Shown here: positions 10,900-24,532 of the stretch, piece after piece
How positions within the stretch are numbered: position 1 is the stretch's first letter
How the letters are laid out: each line of letters starts with the position of its first letter
Assembly (NCBI GenBank): GCA_947034895.1
Contig: OX344761.1
Span: 26,486,863 to 26,550,862, forward strand
From: Rhytidiadelphus loreus
Lineage: Eukaryota > Streptophyta > Bryopsida > Hypnales > Hylocomiaceae
DNA: 64,000 nucleotides
Reading direction: 5' to 3'
Notes under the pieces: generated by a model
Seen by the model: the letters and a program-made list of their open reading frames with translations, nothing else
Databases searched by the model: none
What the model was told of the DNA's origin: nothing
Made by a program: the position numbers and the translations under genes

Positions 10900-12300
10900 A
10901 TTAGACGTCGAGAATGTGATCCCCCAGCAACTTAGTATTCATGGAGAGAGGAAGGAAATGAGGAGCTTAGTGGCAATATATGTCAAGGAACCATGAGACG
11001 GCCGCCAATAATGTAAGCCCTAATTTATGAGATTAGCAGTTATCTCGTCATATAATTTTTAATGATAAATATAAAGACGGTTTCCACGAGTTAAAATGGT
11101 CTCGCTAGAAGGCTAACTAGGGATCACTTGCTCTAGCGCACTTGGCTGTTGTGTTTTTGACACATGCGACATTGATTTATGAGCTTTCTTAATATTCCGT
11201 ATTGTATAAATCCGTTAGTTGTAGCTTGAAAATGTCTTTGAAATTCATTGGAGGAAATTTTCATATAATTATTGAGAGTATAAATTGTTGAACAAAATAG
11301 GACAAAAGAAGATTCAGGATGCTCATATATCTAAATACACTAGAATATATAAAACTTAGATGAATTGTATTCAGGTTTTTGAAATATGTTGTTTGATGTA
11401 TGAATAGTTAATAATGAACCGCCAATGTTTAGTTGAATAATGACACTTTAAGCTTTTCTCTAACACTGTAATTATGTAATTTGGCATAATGTCGTGTCCA
11501 ATTAATACGCGTTCATCGTTGTTTGAGCACTAATCGATTCCAATCACGATATTTAATTTTCAAATTATTTGTGAATATAATATAAATTTTGGATTTTTTA
11601 TACATAGTCGACTTTCACATGTCATGGCCACCAGTCTCATGTAGTGATATATCTCACTAGAGTAATGAATAAGGCTCATATATAAGATATTCACTTATTG
11701 TTGGTCTGGCATAGTGATACCATACATTTGCTTCACCAATGAATATTTGTGATTAAATAATTGTATTTGACATTAATCAATATTAATGAAAATCTATAAA
11801 CGTATACATGTATACATGTATCTTACTAGCCTACATTGATACCTAACATCCCAATATGTCATGTGCATGCAACTTCTTCACTACCGAGATATCTACAATC
11901 ATGATGTAATACAAAAGCTATTTTCCAGTAGATATGACAATCGGCATTCAATGATGCGTGCTAATTATATCATTGTCAGTGCTAATATCGTGATCGTGAG
12001 TAGTGTCTCAAATTAAATACATGGCTCCCACCTTTTGCTTACTCTCGATATCACAACTATGAGTCACTCCACGGTCTTTTAATTTTGTTTGGGGCCTAGA
12101 TTTGTTTGTGCTAATTGTCACGATGTGGCACATCACATTTTTTAGGTGCATACAATATTATAACCTTCTCTTGGCATTGTAGGAAATGTAGTTGGTTCAT
12201 TTGACTAGGAGTTCAGTTCATTCATGGTCGATGTGTTTGTTAAAATGGTATTGTCGTTGTTTTAATTACATCCTTAGTAACTCATTCGTTGAGGACTTCG
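10900..12300. other. Intergenic, nothing recognised
   Basis: AT-rich DNA with no open frame of note on either strand. No bounded repeat, tRNA or hairpin was seen. Confidence 0.4.
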
Positions 12301-12338
12301 TGCCTCTCGCCATTCCTGGTTATTAGAGCTTAGTAGAA

Positions 12339-15300
12339 ATGTCGGAATTTTTGGACATGGTTCTCGTGAGAGCAACCGGTGATAGTGTTCCTATTTTATT
12401 TTCTATCGGTGTGGATGGCGTTGCAGTTATATCCTCAACTAGATTGAGTACTCGGTTTCATTTACAATTGAGCTCATTGCATGTTGATGATGAGATATAT
12501 GACAAAGACTCCGGTATTCTAATCCACACAATTGGTAAACTACCTGTTGTAGATGGCGCGGATAGATCATGGCATTTGAAGGCTGGAATGTACAAGGCAT
12601 ATGGTATTGATGGTTTTGAACTATTGGAGTCGGTAGATATAGTTTGTATCCGGCGAGCTTCTCCTTGGTCAAATCAAACCCCTTCTCTAAAGAATGTCAA
12701 AGTCGAGTATAATGCAATGAACGTCACTCTTCTTAGTGACAATTTTGATACAAACTCCCCAAATTAGCCGATTGACCATTCCATCCCTTCAAATTCCAGC
12801 GCACCTCTGAGGTCTACCACACCATATGACACTGATACTAACATATCTAGATTAGTCTTAGGATCTGTAACATCAGTTATTCATTGTCTCAAAGCTCTTT
12901 GTAGTCAAAAGGGTTGTAGAAATGCTTTGTCTAAAATTGATTATGACAAAATTGTGATAGAGAGAGTGTCAGTCCTTCCTCCTATTTTCAATGGCGATGT
13001 CATTTTTGAATTGCTAAAACTAGATCCTGGAGGTATTCCTTCAAATGTGAGACAGATGGTTGGGATGGACAAGTGGTATGATGGAGGCCATGAAAGACCT
13101 TATGGGTGAACTTCTCCTTCGCCCGGACGGTGAAGTGTCAAAGACAATGGACTTTGTTGAGCTCGTACCAGTACTGGACAAATGCAAGTACTTTAGTTCT
13201 TTCACTCCATCAAGCATAACTTTCACACAAAAACTCCAATTTGAGAGAGTGATAGGTTTTCGGAATCACCAAAACAAAATGAACATCCTCCCAAAATTTC
13301 ATAGCCAAACTCTCCATGTACAAAGTGCTATCCTTCTCTAAACACACGGTTCTCCTAAACTAACTTGGAGGTGGAAGAAGAAGAGCCTCCACCTCATCTG
13401 CCACCTCAACCTCCATGCCATCCACCTAAGCAAGTGGATTTTGGCCTCTAAAATGCCACATGGACTATCTTTCATCCATTGGCCATTCTTTTGTCTCCAT
13501 AACTCTATCCTTATCCCCTACATAGACTTCTAATCCATTTAAAATCAAACAAAAGGTAAAACAAGCTTCACCTTTCATGTTTAACAATTCTAACCAAACA
13601 AAATAAAGCTTCAAATCATCTCTAAGTATAAGAATATAAGAACTAGGATTAAGTAGTTGTCTAACAGAGGTAAAAAAAATTAAAGTTCAAGAGGATCATC
13701 ACTCCAAATGTCTCTTGAAACTTCAATGAAAAAAAACCCTCCACTTTGACACACAATTATGGATTTCATATAATGTACACATATACGATGCGACAACGCT
13801 ACCTTGCCATTAAGGCTTGGTGGCTATCATCAGGGGCCACAACAAAAGAAGGACTACATAGTTTGGAGTTATGGCTCTCTTTCTGTCATTTTTGTTATCG
13901 GCAATGGGGCGGATTTATGCAACTTGTAAGTTATTCTTTCTCAAAATTCTTACATGTATGCATGTTGATGTCTGGTGACAATGTGATGATCTTAGTTTGT
14001 TGTTCTGCATTGTAGTGTCTGCTTCGACAATTGGAAAATATTGTGTCCATTACTCAACTTGACAAGGCATGAACGAACATGTCACTCTAACTATCACAAC
14101 AATCATGTCGGTGTCGTGGTGCACTATGTCCACCTTATGTGGATTCAAGTTTTGAAATTTCTTGTCGCTAATGCATTTCATGTGTTAGAAAAGTATATGT
14201 ATTTATTCCCCGAGAGACCCCTCTTGGGAGTCTTTCATTCATGTACACGAAGTCATAATTTTCCAAAAATCACAGGCACTTCATTTGTTGTTCAATTTCC
14301 TTCTGCAGCTCTTATGCGTCATATCCCCTATGTGTCATCAATGCTGTGAGATGATTCAATCATGCATGCATTAAAATGGTTGCTATGTATTCCATTTTCA
14401 CTGATTCCACAAGTGATTGATATATTCAGGATTTAACAGACTCTGAGAAGGCGGATTTGCCTTCATGCAACCTAGCGGAGATTGTGCACAACAAATGGCT
14501 TCAAGAATCAAGAAATCGTGGAAGCGACTTATACATCGCTATAGTTGATGATTTCGTTAGGGCCTTGATGCAGATAATAAGGTTTTACCAATACCTCAAA
14601 GGCAATGGAGTTGGCAAGGGCCCCAGCAAAGAAGAATTGCGGCTCCGAGTGGCCCAACGTTCAGCTGAACGTAGTGGAAATCTGAAGGTGCTCATAGATG
14701 CTCTTTCAAGCCTTCCTAATGTCTCGGAATTCTTCAATAGGGAGCTTCATCTTGAGGGTGAAGAAGTATTTGGATCACATAAGAGAAAGGCAGACCATCC
14801 TTTGGGTTACGAATATGATTCACATAGACCGGATACAGTTAATTATTCACATCCCTGTGTCCAGACGAGATCCTTCAGAGCTTCTACCAACGCTCCAACT
14901 CTGCACCCGATCATGGAAGACATAGTTCTAAATGTTGAAGTAGAAATCCCATCAGATATGGACACCATGGAAGAATTTCATAGTCGTACTGGTCCCCTTT
15001 CATTCCATGTGTCCGCTATTCATGAGAGCGACTATGACAACATGGGCTGGCACATTGTAAGACTACCGAAAACATCTACAAAGGCATGCTTTGCTCTTCA
15101 AGCCCTTACAAAGAAGAAATGCACAGCTCGTATTGTCCAAAATAGCGTACTTATAGCCGCACCAACATATACTAGTATGATGGAAAATTACAAGAAGAAC
15201 AAGAATGACAGAATGGATTTCTTTTTCTGCAACGACGACATCGAACGTTGTGTGAAAGGTATGAAGCAGAAGTGGGTGTTGTCCAAACCCGCAATTCTTG

Positions 15301-15895
15301 AAATTTGGCCTGTAAAAAGGCGCACCGCATTATCACAAGAAGTGTTAGCCTTTGAAGTTGCTAGATTCCGGCTTTCGCAACGTAAAGTTATTTCACCTCG
15401 CAGATTGTTTGGTGGCAAAACTAGCATTCAATTGGTATCTGCTTATCCTATTCCGGTGACACCCGACGACCACCCAAAATTACGATTGGGAAAGGTTATT
15501 CGTCAAAATCCAAAGGCACCAACGGTGAAACATGCAAACAATTTGGCTTCGGCTATGACCTTGGATCTCGGATTAAGAGGGTGACCATGGTTCCTCATCC
15601 TGGTTTTGGTTGCATAGTGTATTTGGTTTCGGGAGCAGAGCCGCGAGTAGAGCAATACATGCTTACGATTTCCTCGTTCCCGGAGTGCACGTGTCTTTAC
15701 TTCAAAGGCATGCAAACAAAGTCTTTAGGAAAGTGTGGTCAGTGGGCAAATTGCAAACATCTTTATTTCATTGTCACTGTTATCTGCAACTTGCAGTCTA
15801 TAGGACATGGCTTTATTCATGCTCCAAGTTTCAGTTTCAATGACGTGAAGCAAGTCCTTCTTAGTGGGATCTTGGACCATGTAGACCCTATGTAG
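12339..15895 (+). pseudogene. Decayed transposase-like gene with C-terminal SWIM zinc finger
   Basis: A frame opens at 12339 and continues, apart from one TAG at 12765, to 13109; a frameshift then moves it to the frame used to 13341. Further blocks are 13746-13978, joined by a plausible GTAAGT...TTGTAG intron to 14014-14066, then an exon from 14430 (after TTCAG) to about 15581, then a one-base frameshift into 15581-15895. The last block has CTC at 15686-15694 and CKH at 15752-15760, the CxC...CxH pattern of SWIM zinc fingers, found in Mutator-like and some other eukaryotic transposases. The long exon has basic and aromatic blocks such as FFFCNDDIERCVKGMKQKW but no DDE triad I can name. Stops and frameshifts mark it as dead. 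Grouping the blocks into one gene is inferred. Confidence 0.5.
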
Positions 15896-16339
15896 GAGTA
15901 AATGAGTTCTTCACGTTCTTCATGTGCTTCTATTTTTTATTATTTAAAAAGTAGTGAGACTAAAAGGGCGACTATTTTCCTAAAATCTAAACCACCAAGT
16001 ACACAAGTGACCGCCTATTTGAACTACTTGTATTCTATATTTTGCTTTAACTTCAAACTGTATCAAATCCTTTGTATTATCCTTTGCATTTCAAAATTTT
16101 CCTTATACTTGTTTTCTATAGCGCACTAATCAATGCACTACAAAATATTTTGGTCTAGAAGTCAAGTGCTCTACTCTTAGAGTCATCCGATAATGATTCC
16201 AAAGAATAGTACGATGAAACAGTCAACAAAATGATTATATTCTGACTCTAAACCGCAAACAATAATCAGTGAACAACGTGCAATTGTCCTACACGATCAT
16301 AGGGCAGTGTGCATCCGTGGTCATAGGTCCTCTTCTAAT
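15896..16339. other. Intergenic
   Basis: AT-rich DNA between the SWIM relic and the MITE at 16340. No feature recognised. Confidence 0.4.
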
Positions 16340-16554
16340 CACTAGAAGAAACCCGTATTTTATGTAACAAGCCTGATTTTTCTTAACGGATTTTCCTAGA
16401 CATCCAATGCAGCAATACCATGTTTTTATGTCATCATTGATATTACATTGGATGTTTTTATTGACAAAAAACATGGTTTTGTTGCATTGGATGTCTAGCA
16501 AAATCCGTCAAGAAAAATTAGGCTCGTCACATAAAACATGGGCTTCTTCTAGTG
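16340..16554. mobile_element. CACTA-type MITE, 215 bp, foldback
   Basis: It starts CACTAGAAGAAACCCG and ends GGGCTTCTTCTAGTG. Long arms pair with a few mismatches (for example CATCCAATGCAGCAATACCATG against its near complement). AAT precedes it at 16337-16339 and follows at 16555-16557, a 3-bp target duplication. It has the same terminal design as the elements at 2573 and 22497 but a different interior. It has no coding capacity. Confidence 0.85.
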
Positions 16555-16780
16555 AATAGATACCTTTGTTTATATATGTAATGGACTCTTCTTCATTGTA
16601 GGACATTCATTGGATGTTTGCCCTAATCCAACTATCATCCTTTTGTACTCTTGTAATTAATTCATCTTCACGGGCGGGTTCTATCTATTTTTCATAAATT
16701 TGTTTCAGGAACCACTCTAGGTAGCACAATCCATTTTCATTCACTTCATCCATTCATTCCATTTAGGCAATGTATAGTAT

Positions 16781-17060
16781 ATGCATCCACTTTATCCATC
16801 TACCGCCATCTTGTATCATTCACTTCTACCATCCACTGCCATGGATAGGAAAACCACTTTTTTAAGCACTTCCTCATCCACTTTCCTCAATTATCATTCT
16901 TTCGAGTCATCCACTTTCATGGATTTTTCATCCACTTTTTCATCCACTTTTTCATCCATTTCCATCAACTATCATCCACTTTTTAGTCCACTTTTTCATC
17001 CATTTCCATCAACTGTCATCCACTTTTTCATCCATTTCCATTAACTATCATCCACTTTTA
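16781..17060. repeat. Low-complexity TCATCCACTTTT repeats
   Basis: TCATCCACTTTT and TCATCCATTTCCATC modules recur irregularly; TCATCCATTTCCATCAACT appears at 16952 and 16997, and a one-base variant at 17028. The open frame across it (Ser/Thr/Phe-rich) is a by-product of the repeats, not a gene. Confidence 0.7.
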
Positions 17061-17703
17061 AATCTACATTCATCCTAATTTTCCTCCAAATTTCAAACAA
17101 TTTTTTATTTTCCATCAAAATCTCCGCTCCCCACTCTCCATTTCCGGCTCCCTGCTCCCCGCTCGCTGCTCACGCGCTAGCGCTGCTTGTGGTTGAGCTC
17201 CTTGTGGAAACATTCTTGTTAATAAGTATATTTTATGTTCTTAATTGAAGTTCATTGTGGAAGGTCTATAACACATTTTTTCAATTCTTCTATATATTTT
17301 TATAACAAATAAGATTCAAATAATATGGTAAGGAATTGCATCTTTAGTTTAATCTTTTAATGCCCAAATCTTTTTGGGGAATTTTGCATAGATTTGATTA
17401 CATCTTTGTTTCAAAAAGAAGCATTCATGAGAAATAGTTAGTAGAATTGTCTAACTTCTATAGACTCTTCGTACATGGCGTTTTAAAAATTAGAGTTCTA
17501 AGTAGAATTGTCTATCTCCATCTTACTCTTTATTTATGGTAATTTTAAGACTCAATTTATTTGAATCTTCTTCTATTGCATTTCAATTTGGATCTCAATG
17601 TTGTTATTTCAACACTTAATTCGTTATTTTTGGCTACTTAGTTTCAAGAACAAAAGCAACAAAAAATATATATTTGAAGGAAGGGTTGCGGTCCTACAGC
17701 ATC

Positions 17704-20700
17704 ATGGCAAACATGACAAAACATTGGAAACTAGTATTATTCTTGAGCTTATTGCAAGCAATGACCATGTGTAGCTTCTGTGATAAGGTTTATGATGGTA
17801 AGTTAGAACTTCATAATGCCAAGTTCGGTGCACTAATTTATCATATATTTAAAAATTTCACAAACACATCTATCAATATAATTTTGTTTACATAAAATAT
17901 ACAAATCCTTATGTCCTACCAAGTTTGAAATTTGACAATTGAGTATCCTTACCATAAATCATGTATTGATATGAATCAGACCCAAATTATTTGTTTGTGT
18001 GGAATACAACGAAAGCACCATCTCAAAGTTTCAAAACATATGATTACATCATTGTGGGAGGAGGAACTATAGGATGTCCATTGGCAATGATTCTCTTCCA
18101 AAATTTCTCTATATTGCTCTTGGAACGAGGAGTCTCACCATATGATGATCCACTTGTAGAGAATCTTGAGGGCTTCTATCCCAATTTGCAAATTGATACA
18201 CCCACTTCCACTTCACAATCCTTCATTTCAAAAGATGGAGTGCCCAACAACAGAGCTTGTATCCTTGGTGGTGGTAGTGCATCAATCCATGATTTTTTAC
18301 TAAGCCTCAGCATAACTTTATCAAAGAAGAAGGTTGGGATCCAACCCTTGTGAATTCTTCCTTCAATTGGGTTGCTAATAAAGTTGCTCAATTTCCAAAC
18401 TTGCAAGTTTTTCAAGTGAGTTTCTTCTCAATAAACTTACTCAACATTAATCAATGATAGACTAATAGCAAGGTGTTTGCCAATGGGGTTTATGCAAAAA
18501 ATAATAATTTATTCACTAATGTAGAAAATATAATTTGGAAAGAAGAGATTTTGCAATTAGTCTAAAATGCTTCTTTATTGTGCACATACTAGTTTTGATA
18601 TGCTCCTTGAATATGTGGTTCTAGTTTATTTTCTCCAATTTACTTGTTATTTTGAATTTTTAGCATATATAAATTATAGAATATTGTAACTTATACTTTT
18701 AAAGAAGACCCTTTAAATAATTTTATGTATTTTTAATTTCATTGAGTTTTTTTATAATGATTTTGTGGTTAGTGTTGACAATGAAATCATTGATTTATTA
18801 TACAACCAAGGATATGATAGTAAGTTAGTTTTATAGTTGTCTGAAGTATTAATGTATTCCAAATAATGGTATGACACATGAACATTTTATTGGCACCAAG
18901 GTAGGCGGATCATTGTTTGATGAAAATGGTCACTATCACTCTGCAATTGACCTTCTCTCATATACCAATCCTAACAATCTTGATGTCTTCATTTGGGCAA
19001 GTGTCCAAAATATTATCTTCAATAGTAAGTTGTAAAAAGTTACCAACAATTTCCTTATGAATCTTTTGATTATTTAAAAAAAGTAAAATTTTAATAGTCA
19101 CATCTTTATAGACTAGACAATGGCAAAGACTATGTCTAGGTTATGAATAATAACTTCAAATAAGAACCTACTGAGTTGTGTCAACAAGGGAAGTATTGGG
19201 TTGTTCTTCATGACCTAGCCTCCTTTGCCATTACCTAGCACAATATCCATACTTACAAGTGTGAATTGATTGGTTTCCTTGAAATCACAATATATTTACA
19301 CAAAACACTACAAGCTAGAGCAACTCATTTATTACATCTCTCTAGTATTATATACTCTTTGCATATTTAATGCCATTGTGCACATATTTAGGTTCATTAT
19401 CAAAATTTTAGATTTATCAGTAGTAATTGACTCTCTTTTGCCAATTACATACAATTTTCCACAATAATGAAACTTGTCATCATTGAGATTCATTGAACTA
19501 ATACTACATGACTAATCATATCATCTATCAATGCATCATAGGATCAACATTACATTCAAATTGTAAGGCAACAAGTGTCTTATTCAAAGATTTGAATGGT
19601 GATAGCCACACAATGTTCTTGAATAATGAAAGCAACAAAGCAATTCTTTCAACAGGGGCAATTGGTAGCCTTCAATTACTCATGTTGAGTAGGATTGGAC
19701 TTGAGGATCATCTTTCTAAGTTCAACATTACAACCATTTATAATAATTTGTTTGTTGGCACCCACATGGCAGACAACCCTTCCAACTCTTTATGGATGCT
19801 TACCAATAAAGAAGTAGAAGTATCGTTGATTGAGGTGGTAGGCATCACCAAGTTTGGCAACTATATTGAGATTACTAGTGGCATAGTCCAAGTAAATGGT
19901 CTCATATACATCCAAACTTTTTCTTTAAAAGAATTTTACATTAAAAAGATATCATAGTACTAAGTGATGTTTTGAATTAATTTAAATGCAATTTTATTGA
20001 GAATGGATTATATTTCATCTAAATTTGGATTAATCGATTTGGGCTTAATCTTGGACAGAATGCAAAGTCATACCTAGTATGAGTGCTTCTTTTGATGTTA
20101 GATCTTGATCATTTGCATTTCTATTAATATTGGTCTTTTGTATAATATTTAAGCAAGACACTTCATTGTCTAAAACCAAATTCTTGACAAAAATGTATAG
20201 ACATTGCTAAAAGCTGCACAAGAAATAAATAAGAATGTCGAAAAAAATTCCAAGCTAAGTAGAAGCCTTTCAGGATGATTGCAAGAAAGACCAAACAATT
20301 TTGGTAGCATTCTACCAAAACTACGATTTTTTGCACTCAGTACTATGAGTACTACAATACTACGAAACAGAACAATCTCAGCTGTTGATCTAAAAAATCA
20401 ACGGCCAAGAGTACTTTTGACTACTTATAATTACTAAAACAATACTATTTGAAAAAAATGACAGTTTGTCACAGAAAGTAGATAAAATTAAGTATAAATT
20501 AATAATAATTAGAAAAAATCATGAATAAAAAAAACTAAAAACTAGCCATTTGTAAAGACTTCATAGTGATTACATTTCACCAAAAACTAGAAGTTGAAAC
20601 CATCATGAATGTTCAAAGCACTATGCGCAAGGGACCCCTATTCACACACATGTCGAAGACAAAGAATTGTGTTTTTTTGAATGCCTTTTGGTGGGCATAT

Positions 20701-21823
20701 GCTCATCTAGTGTGGAAATAGCCCACAAAAAATTCAAGTGAACATCATAATTTTGAGGTACTCCATAGTATTAAAAAACCCTAAACCGCAAAGTGTGACA
20801 AATTAGCTAAATTGACATTTAATTATAAAATTATTTTTCAAAATTTATGAAAAATAATGAATCTCATGCTTTTTGAGTTAGCCATCTTTGATAAAAAAAT
20901 TCAAGTCTATTGGCTTCATTTTCTAAAATTTACGATTGATGACAATTCCATCACTTCAATTGTGACGCAAAATAGGACTGGTCTTTCTTGCAATCACACT
21001 TCAAATGCACAAATTATGCAAGAAAAATTTCTTTTTGCGATTCTCTCTATTCCAACTAGTTTCAGGCACAAGCAATATGGAATGGCAATATTCTGCACAA
21101 GATTTTGGGGCCTCGTTCTTGGGGAGACTTAAAACTCACTAGCTTAGATGTCAATGAGACTCCAAAGGTGCAATTTAACTACTTCAAAGAGCTATGTAAC
21201 TTGGTCACATGTGAAAAAGGCATCCGCACAATTTTAAACACCATTAATGCAACATCTCTTTTGTCTTTGCAATACAAAAATGAATCTATTCCAGAGCACT
21301 TGCGTCTTGTTAAAGATACAATTGAAAGTACATGGCCACAAAGAGACTTTGGAAACACTACTAAAGATTGAACTAATATTCAACGATGGTGTAAAGATAG
21401 CATACAAACAATATGGCATTACCATGGTGGATGTTTGGTTGGGCATGTTGTTAATCAAGATTATCAAGTCAAAGGAGTGGATTTCCTTCGTGTAATTGAT
21501 GGATCTACATTTTGGCATTCACTTGGTACTAATCCACAAGCCACATTAATGATGTTAGGACTTTCTACCTTATTTATTTTTACACTTTCAACCTTATTTA
21601 CTGTTGATTACTAATATTGTCTAAGTACTACAATAAGGCATTAAATTTGGAGTTCCACCTTTTTATTTTAAACTCCTCATACAAAAATCATAACATGGAT
21701 TCTTAAGTATTTAAAATCATAAAATATTAAGTTCCATATACTCATAATTCTTTTGGCTATCACTATGGCAAGTACATGGGTGTGCAAATTCTTGAAGAAA
21801 GACTTGGTTACAAAAATCCTTGA
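17704..21823 (+). pseudogene. HOTHEAD/mandelonitrile-lyase-like GMC oxidoreductase pseudogene
   Basis: The order of homologous blocks follows a plant HOTHEAD-type FAD oxidoreductase. A signal-peptide-like exon starts at ATG 17704 and ends at a GTAAGT donor near 17798. Exon two (17980-18415) has YDYIIVGGGTIGCP (FAD dinucleotide-binding motif), LLLERG and a GGGS active-site-region motif. Exon three (about 18850-19024) has GTKVGGSLFDENG. Exon four (from 19542) has AILSTGAIGSLQLLMLS and MADNPSN. The C-terminal block (about 21080-21823) has FNYF, WHYHGGC (GMC catalytic histidine region, 21414 on) and DGSTF...GTNPQAT, ending YGKYMGVQILEERLG. Frameshifts near 18270-18310, 21110 and 21370, plus weak exon joins, show it is broken. 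Members normally are about 550-600 residues, secreted, acting on long-chain omega-hydroxy acids or cyanohydrins. Confidence 0.85.
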
Positions 21824-22496
21824 TTGAATTCCAACAATAATTGGTGAAAAAATATTTATAAATTTTCATAATCAGTATTTATTTTAACTAGATGATTTGT
21901 ATCTTTGTATCTCCTAAGATATAGAGAAATTCCAACCATTGGAGATGATTGGCATACTTGGAGACTTAGGGTGATGATGTATGTGGATTGTTGACATTTA
22001 AGAGTTCAAGAGGATTCTTACAATTTTCAATGTTTGGCATGATTTTTAAAACTTTTTTTGAAGATACAATAGAACTTCTACAAGTGAACTTTTGTAATCC
22101 AATAACTTCTCTAAAGTGATATTATTCCTTCTATCTCGACCTGGAGCATTGAAGATATACAAAAGAAGTAAAAGAATGAAGAGCAACTTTAATTTGATTT
22201 GGAATCCAAATGTCACTTTGGTGAACATGACTTCTAAAAATCTTCAAATGTCATTAATGTTGTTGCCCCTCTCAAAAGCAATAACCTTTGTAATGTGATA
22301 TTTTTCTCTAGTCCTAGGGCTATTACTTTATGGAAGTTCTACTATATTAGATCAAATTAGCCTTTCAAGATTAATGTTTATTTCAATTGGTATAAGGGAG
22401 CCAAAATTATACCACCTTCATTGGTAATTTTTATAAAAATGAATAAAAAATGTTTTTGATTTTATTCCATGATTTCATTTTTTTATTTTTTAGATA

Positions 22497-23447
22497 CACT
22501 AGAAGAAAATGAGGGGTTTTGCAACTACAGTATGCAACTCATTTTGTAGTTGCATAGGACGTTTGCAACTAGGTGACAATGTAGAGTCCGTAGTTGCAGT
22601 GGACAAGTCGCATTAGTTGCAGTCTAGTTGCAAGGTTTTTTGTCATCGGACACCATACAAAGAACTTCATCCTTGTGTGCAACTTGTTTGTAACTTGCTT
22701 GCAACTTGTAGATTTGTAAATTTTAAAATATAAATCTCAATGATTTGTAGATTTCAAATTTTCAGATCTACCTCCTTTCTAGATTTTAGAATTTCAGAAC
22801 TACCTTTTTCTTAGATTTTTGAATTTCAAATCTACCTTTTTCTAGATTTTTGAATTTCAAATCTACCTCTTCCTAGATTTCAAAATTTCAGATCTACCTT
22901 CTTCCTAGATTTCAAAATTCAATTTCCTAGATTATAAAATTTCTTGAATTTTAATTATTTTTTAAATTCTTATATACAAAATCTACAAATTGTAGAAACC
23001 CACAAATTATAGAAATCTTAGAATTCTATCAAAAGAATTCATTACATAAGACTATAACAACTTACAAGTCTTATATGTTCAATCTAATGGTACTCTTTAC
23101 AATTGATATGGGTCAATTGATATAACACGAATGGGAATGAACTTTGAAAGCAACTAGGAAACAACTAGAGTGCAACTAAGAAACAACTAGCGTACAACTA
23201 GGAAACAACTATGGTCATTTTACAGTTGCATAATAGTTGCATAGGACACTAGTTGTTTCCTAGTCTTTTTTTGCAACTACAGAATGACTACTTTGCAACT
23301 AAAACAATGAATGAATGTTGTAAAACAATGACACAAAACAACTACATTAGATTTGGTGCAAATAGAAAGGAAACTAGTTGCATGACAGTTGCATAGGGCA
23401 CTAGTTGCATAGTAGTTGGTTGTGCCAAACGTGTTTTTCTTCTAGTG
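22497..23447. mobile_element. CACTA-type non-autonomous element, 951 bp
   Basis: Left end CACTAGAAGAAAATG and right end TTTTTCTTCTAGTG are inverted, with ATA at 22494-22496 and ATA at 23448-23450 as a 3-bp target duplication. The interior next to both ends is packed with GTTGCA/TGCAAC words (subterminal repeats, the transposase-binding arrangement of CACTA elements). The middle holds repeated ATTTCAGATCTACCT modules. No coding frame. Confidence 0.8.
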
Positions 23448-24532
23448 ATAATCTTTCAATTTTCAAATTCTAAATGATCATAACTAGAAAAAAATGCACT
23501 ATAGATTTCAGGTTCAAGTTTATAAACTTTTAAGGCCTTTACACTTCCAATCATCACCTAAATTGTATAGTAAGGTCTCCTTCACTTACAAATTCTTAGC
23601 ATTCTCTTCCCTAAGTCTACACAAAATTTCCAACTTTGTACTTTCATTGCGATCCCCACCTTATGACTCATGTGGTCAACTCTCACATACACATCTAGGA
23701 CCCAATCCTCTACTTATGACAATTCATTCCATTGCCATCAACCCCTGCATTCATAAGTTTTAATTGGCTTCAAATTTGACACCCAATGCCTCTTCTTGCA
23801 TTCCCCTTCCATGGGCCCTTCCATGGACATTGGTTCCCTCCAAGCTTGAACATTGTCGCACATTTCCTTCATTGCTGCAACTACTCCAATACACACCCGT
23901 ATTTTTTTTTGTTGGAGGGCATGGGTGGGGTGGGGTTTATACTTGGCCCAATCGATTGTGCTTGGCATGGATAGGGAGGACAATGCTTATGCTTTAACTC
24001 CAATACTTACAGGCGATCGCTTCTCTGTTAGTCTTGGTTTTGTTGCTCCATTCTTCATCCAACTTCATTTTGTTCTTGACTTCGTTCAACAATTGTTTCA
24101 TTCAATGCTTATGGGCATCATTTTTTTACTCAGATCAAAAAGAGAAAGAAGACATTGAATGACAGTGAAAGATCTTTGATCGTTGGAATGTGAAAAGGTA
24201 GCATGAAATCAAGTCACATTGATGATATTCTAAATATGCCGCATTCCACAATTTAGTAGCACTTGTTGGAACTATGAGCTTGGCAAGAATTCTAGATGGA
24301 TTCGAGTTTGGAGAAAAACTCACGTAAAATATGCATTGCCTTGTCCCTAGTTTCAAATCTAGATGAACTTTGGTGATGGTATGGAGAGGTTTTATAGGAT
24401 TTGATAAGTGCCCTCTTGTTTTCATGCCTCAAGGTAAGTGAACTACAATGGATTTTGTCCAAAACATCTACGATGGAACACTCTTTGGATTTTTGTTTAT
24501 GCACGATGAATCACAGAAACTTGTAAATATGG
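23448..24532. other. Intergenic; weak coding-like shadows only
   Basis: Open frames of up to 100 codons overlap on both strands between 23.5 and 24.4 kb. None has a recognisable domain, and no consistent intron-exon model emerges. It may be an old transposon fragment. Confidence 0.3.

Noticed and set aside
12317..12330. TGGTTATTAGAGCT, like the initiator-tRNA primer-binding site of LTR retrotransposons
   Set aside because: It differs from the usual site, no LTR precedes it and no gag or pol frame follows; the downstream frame belongs to the SWIM relic.
16781..17044. An 87-codon Ser/Thr/Phe-rich open frame
   Set aside because: It is created by TCATCCACTTTT repeats.
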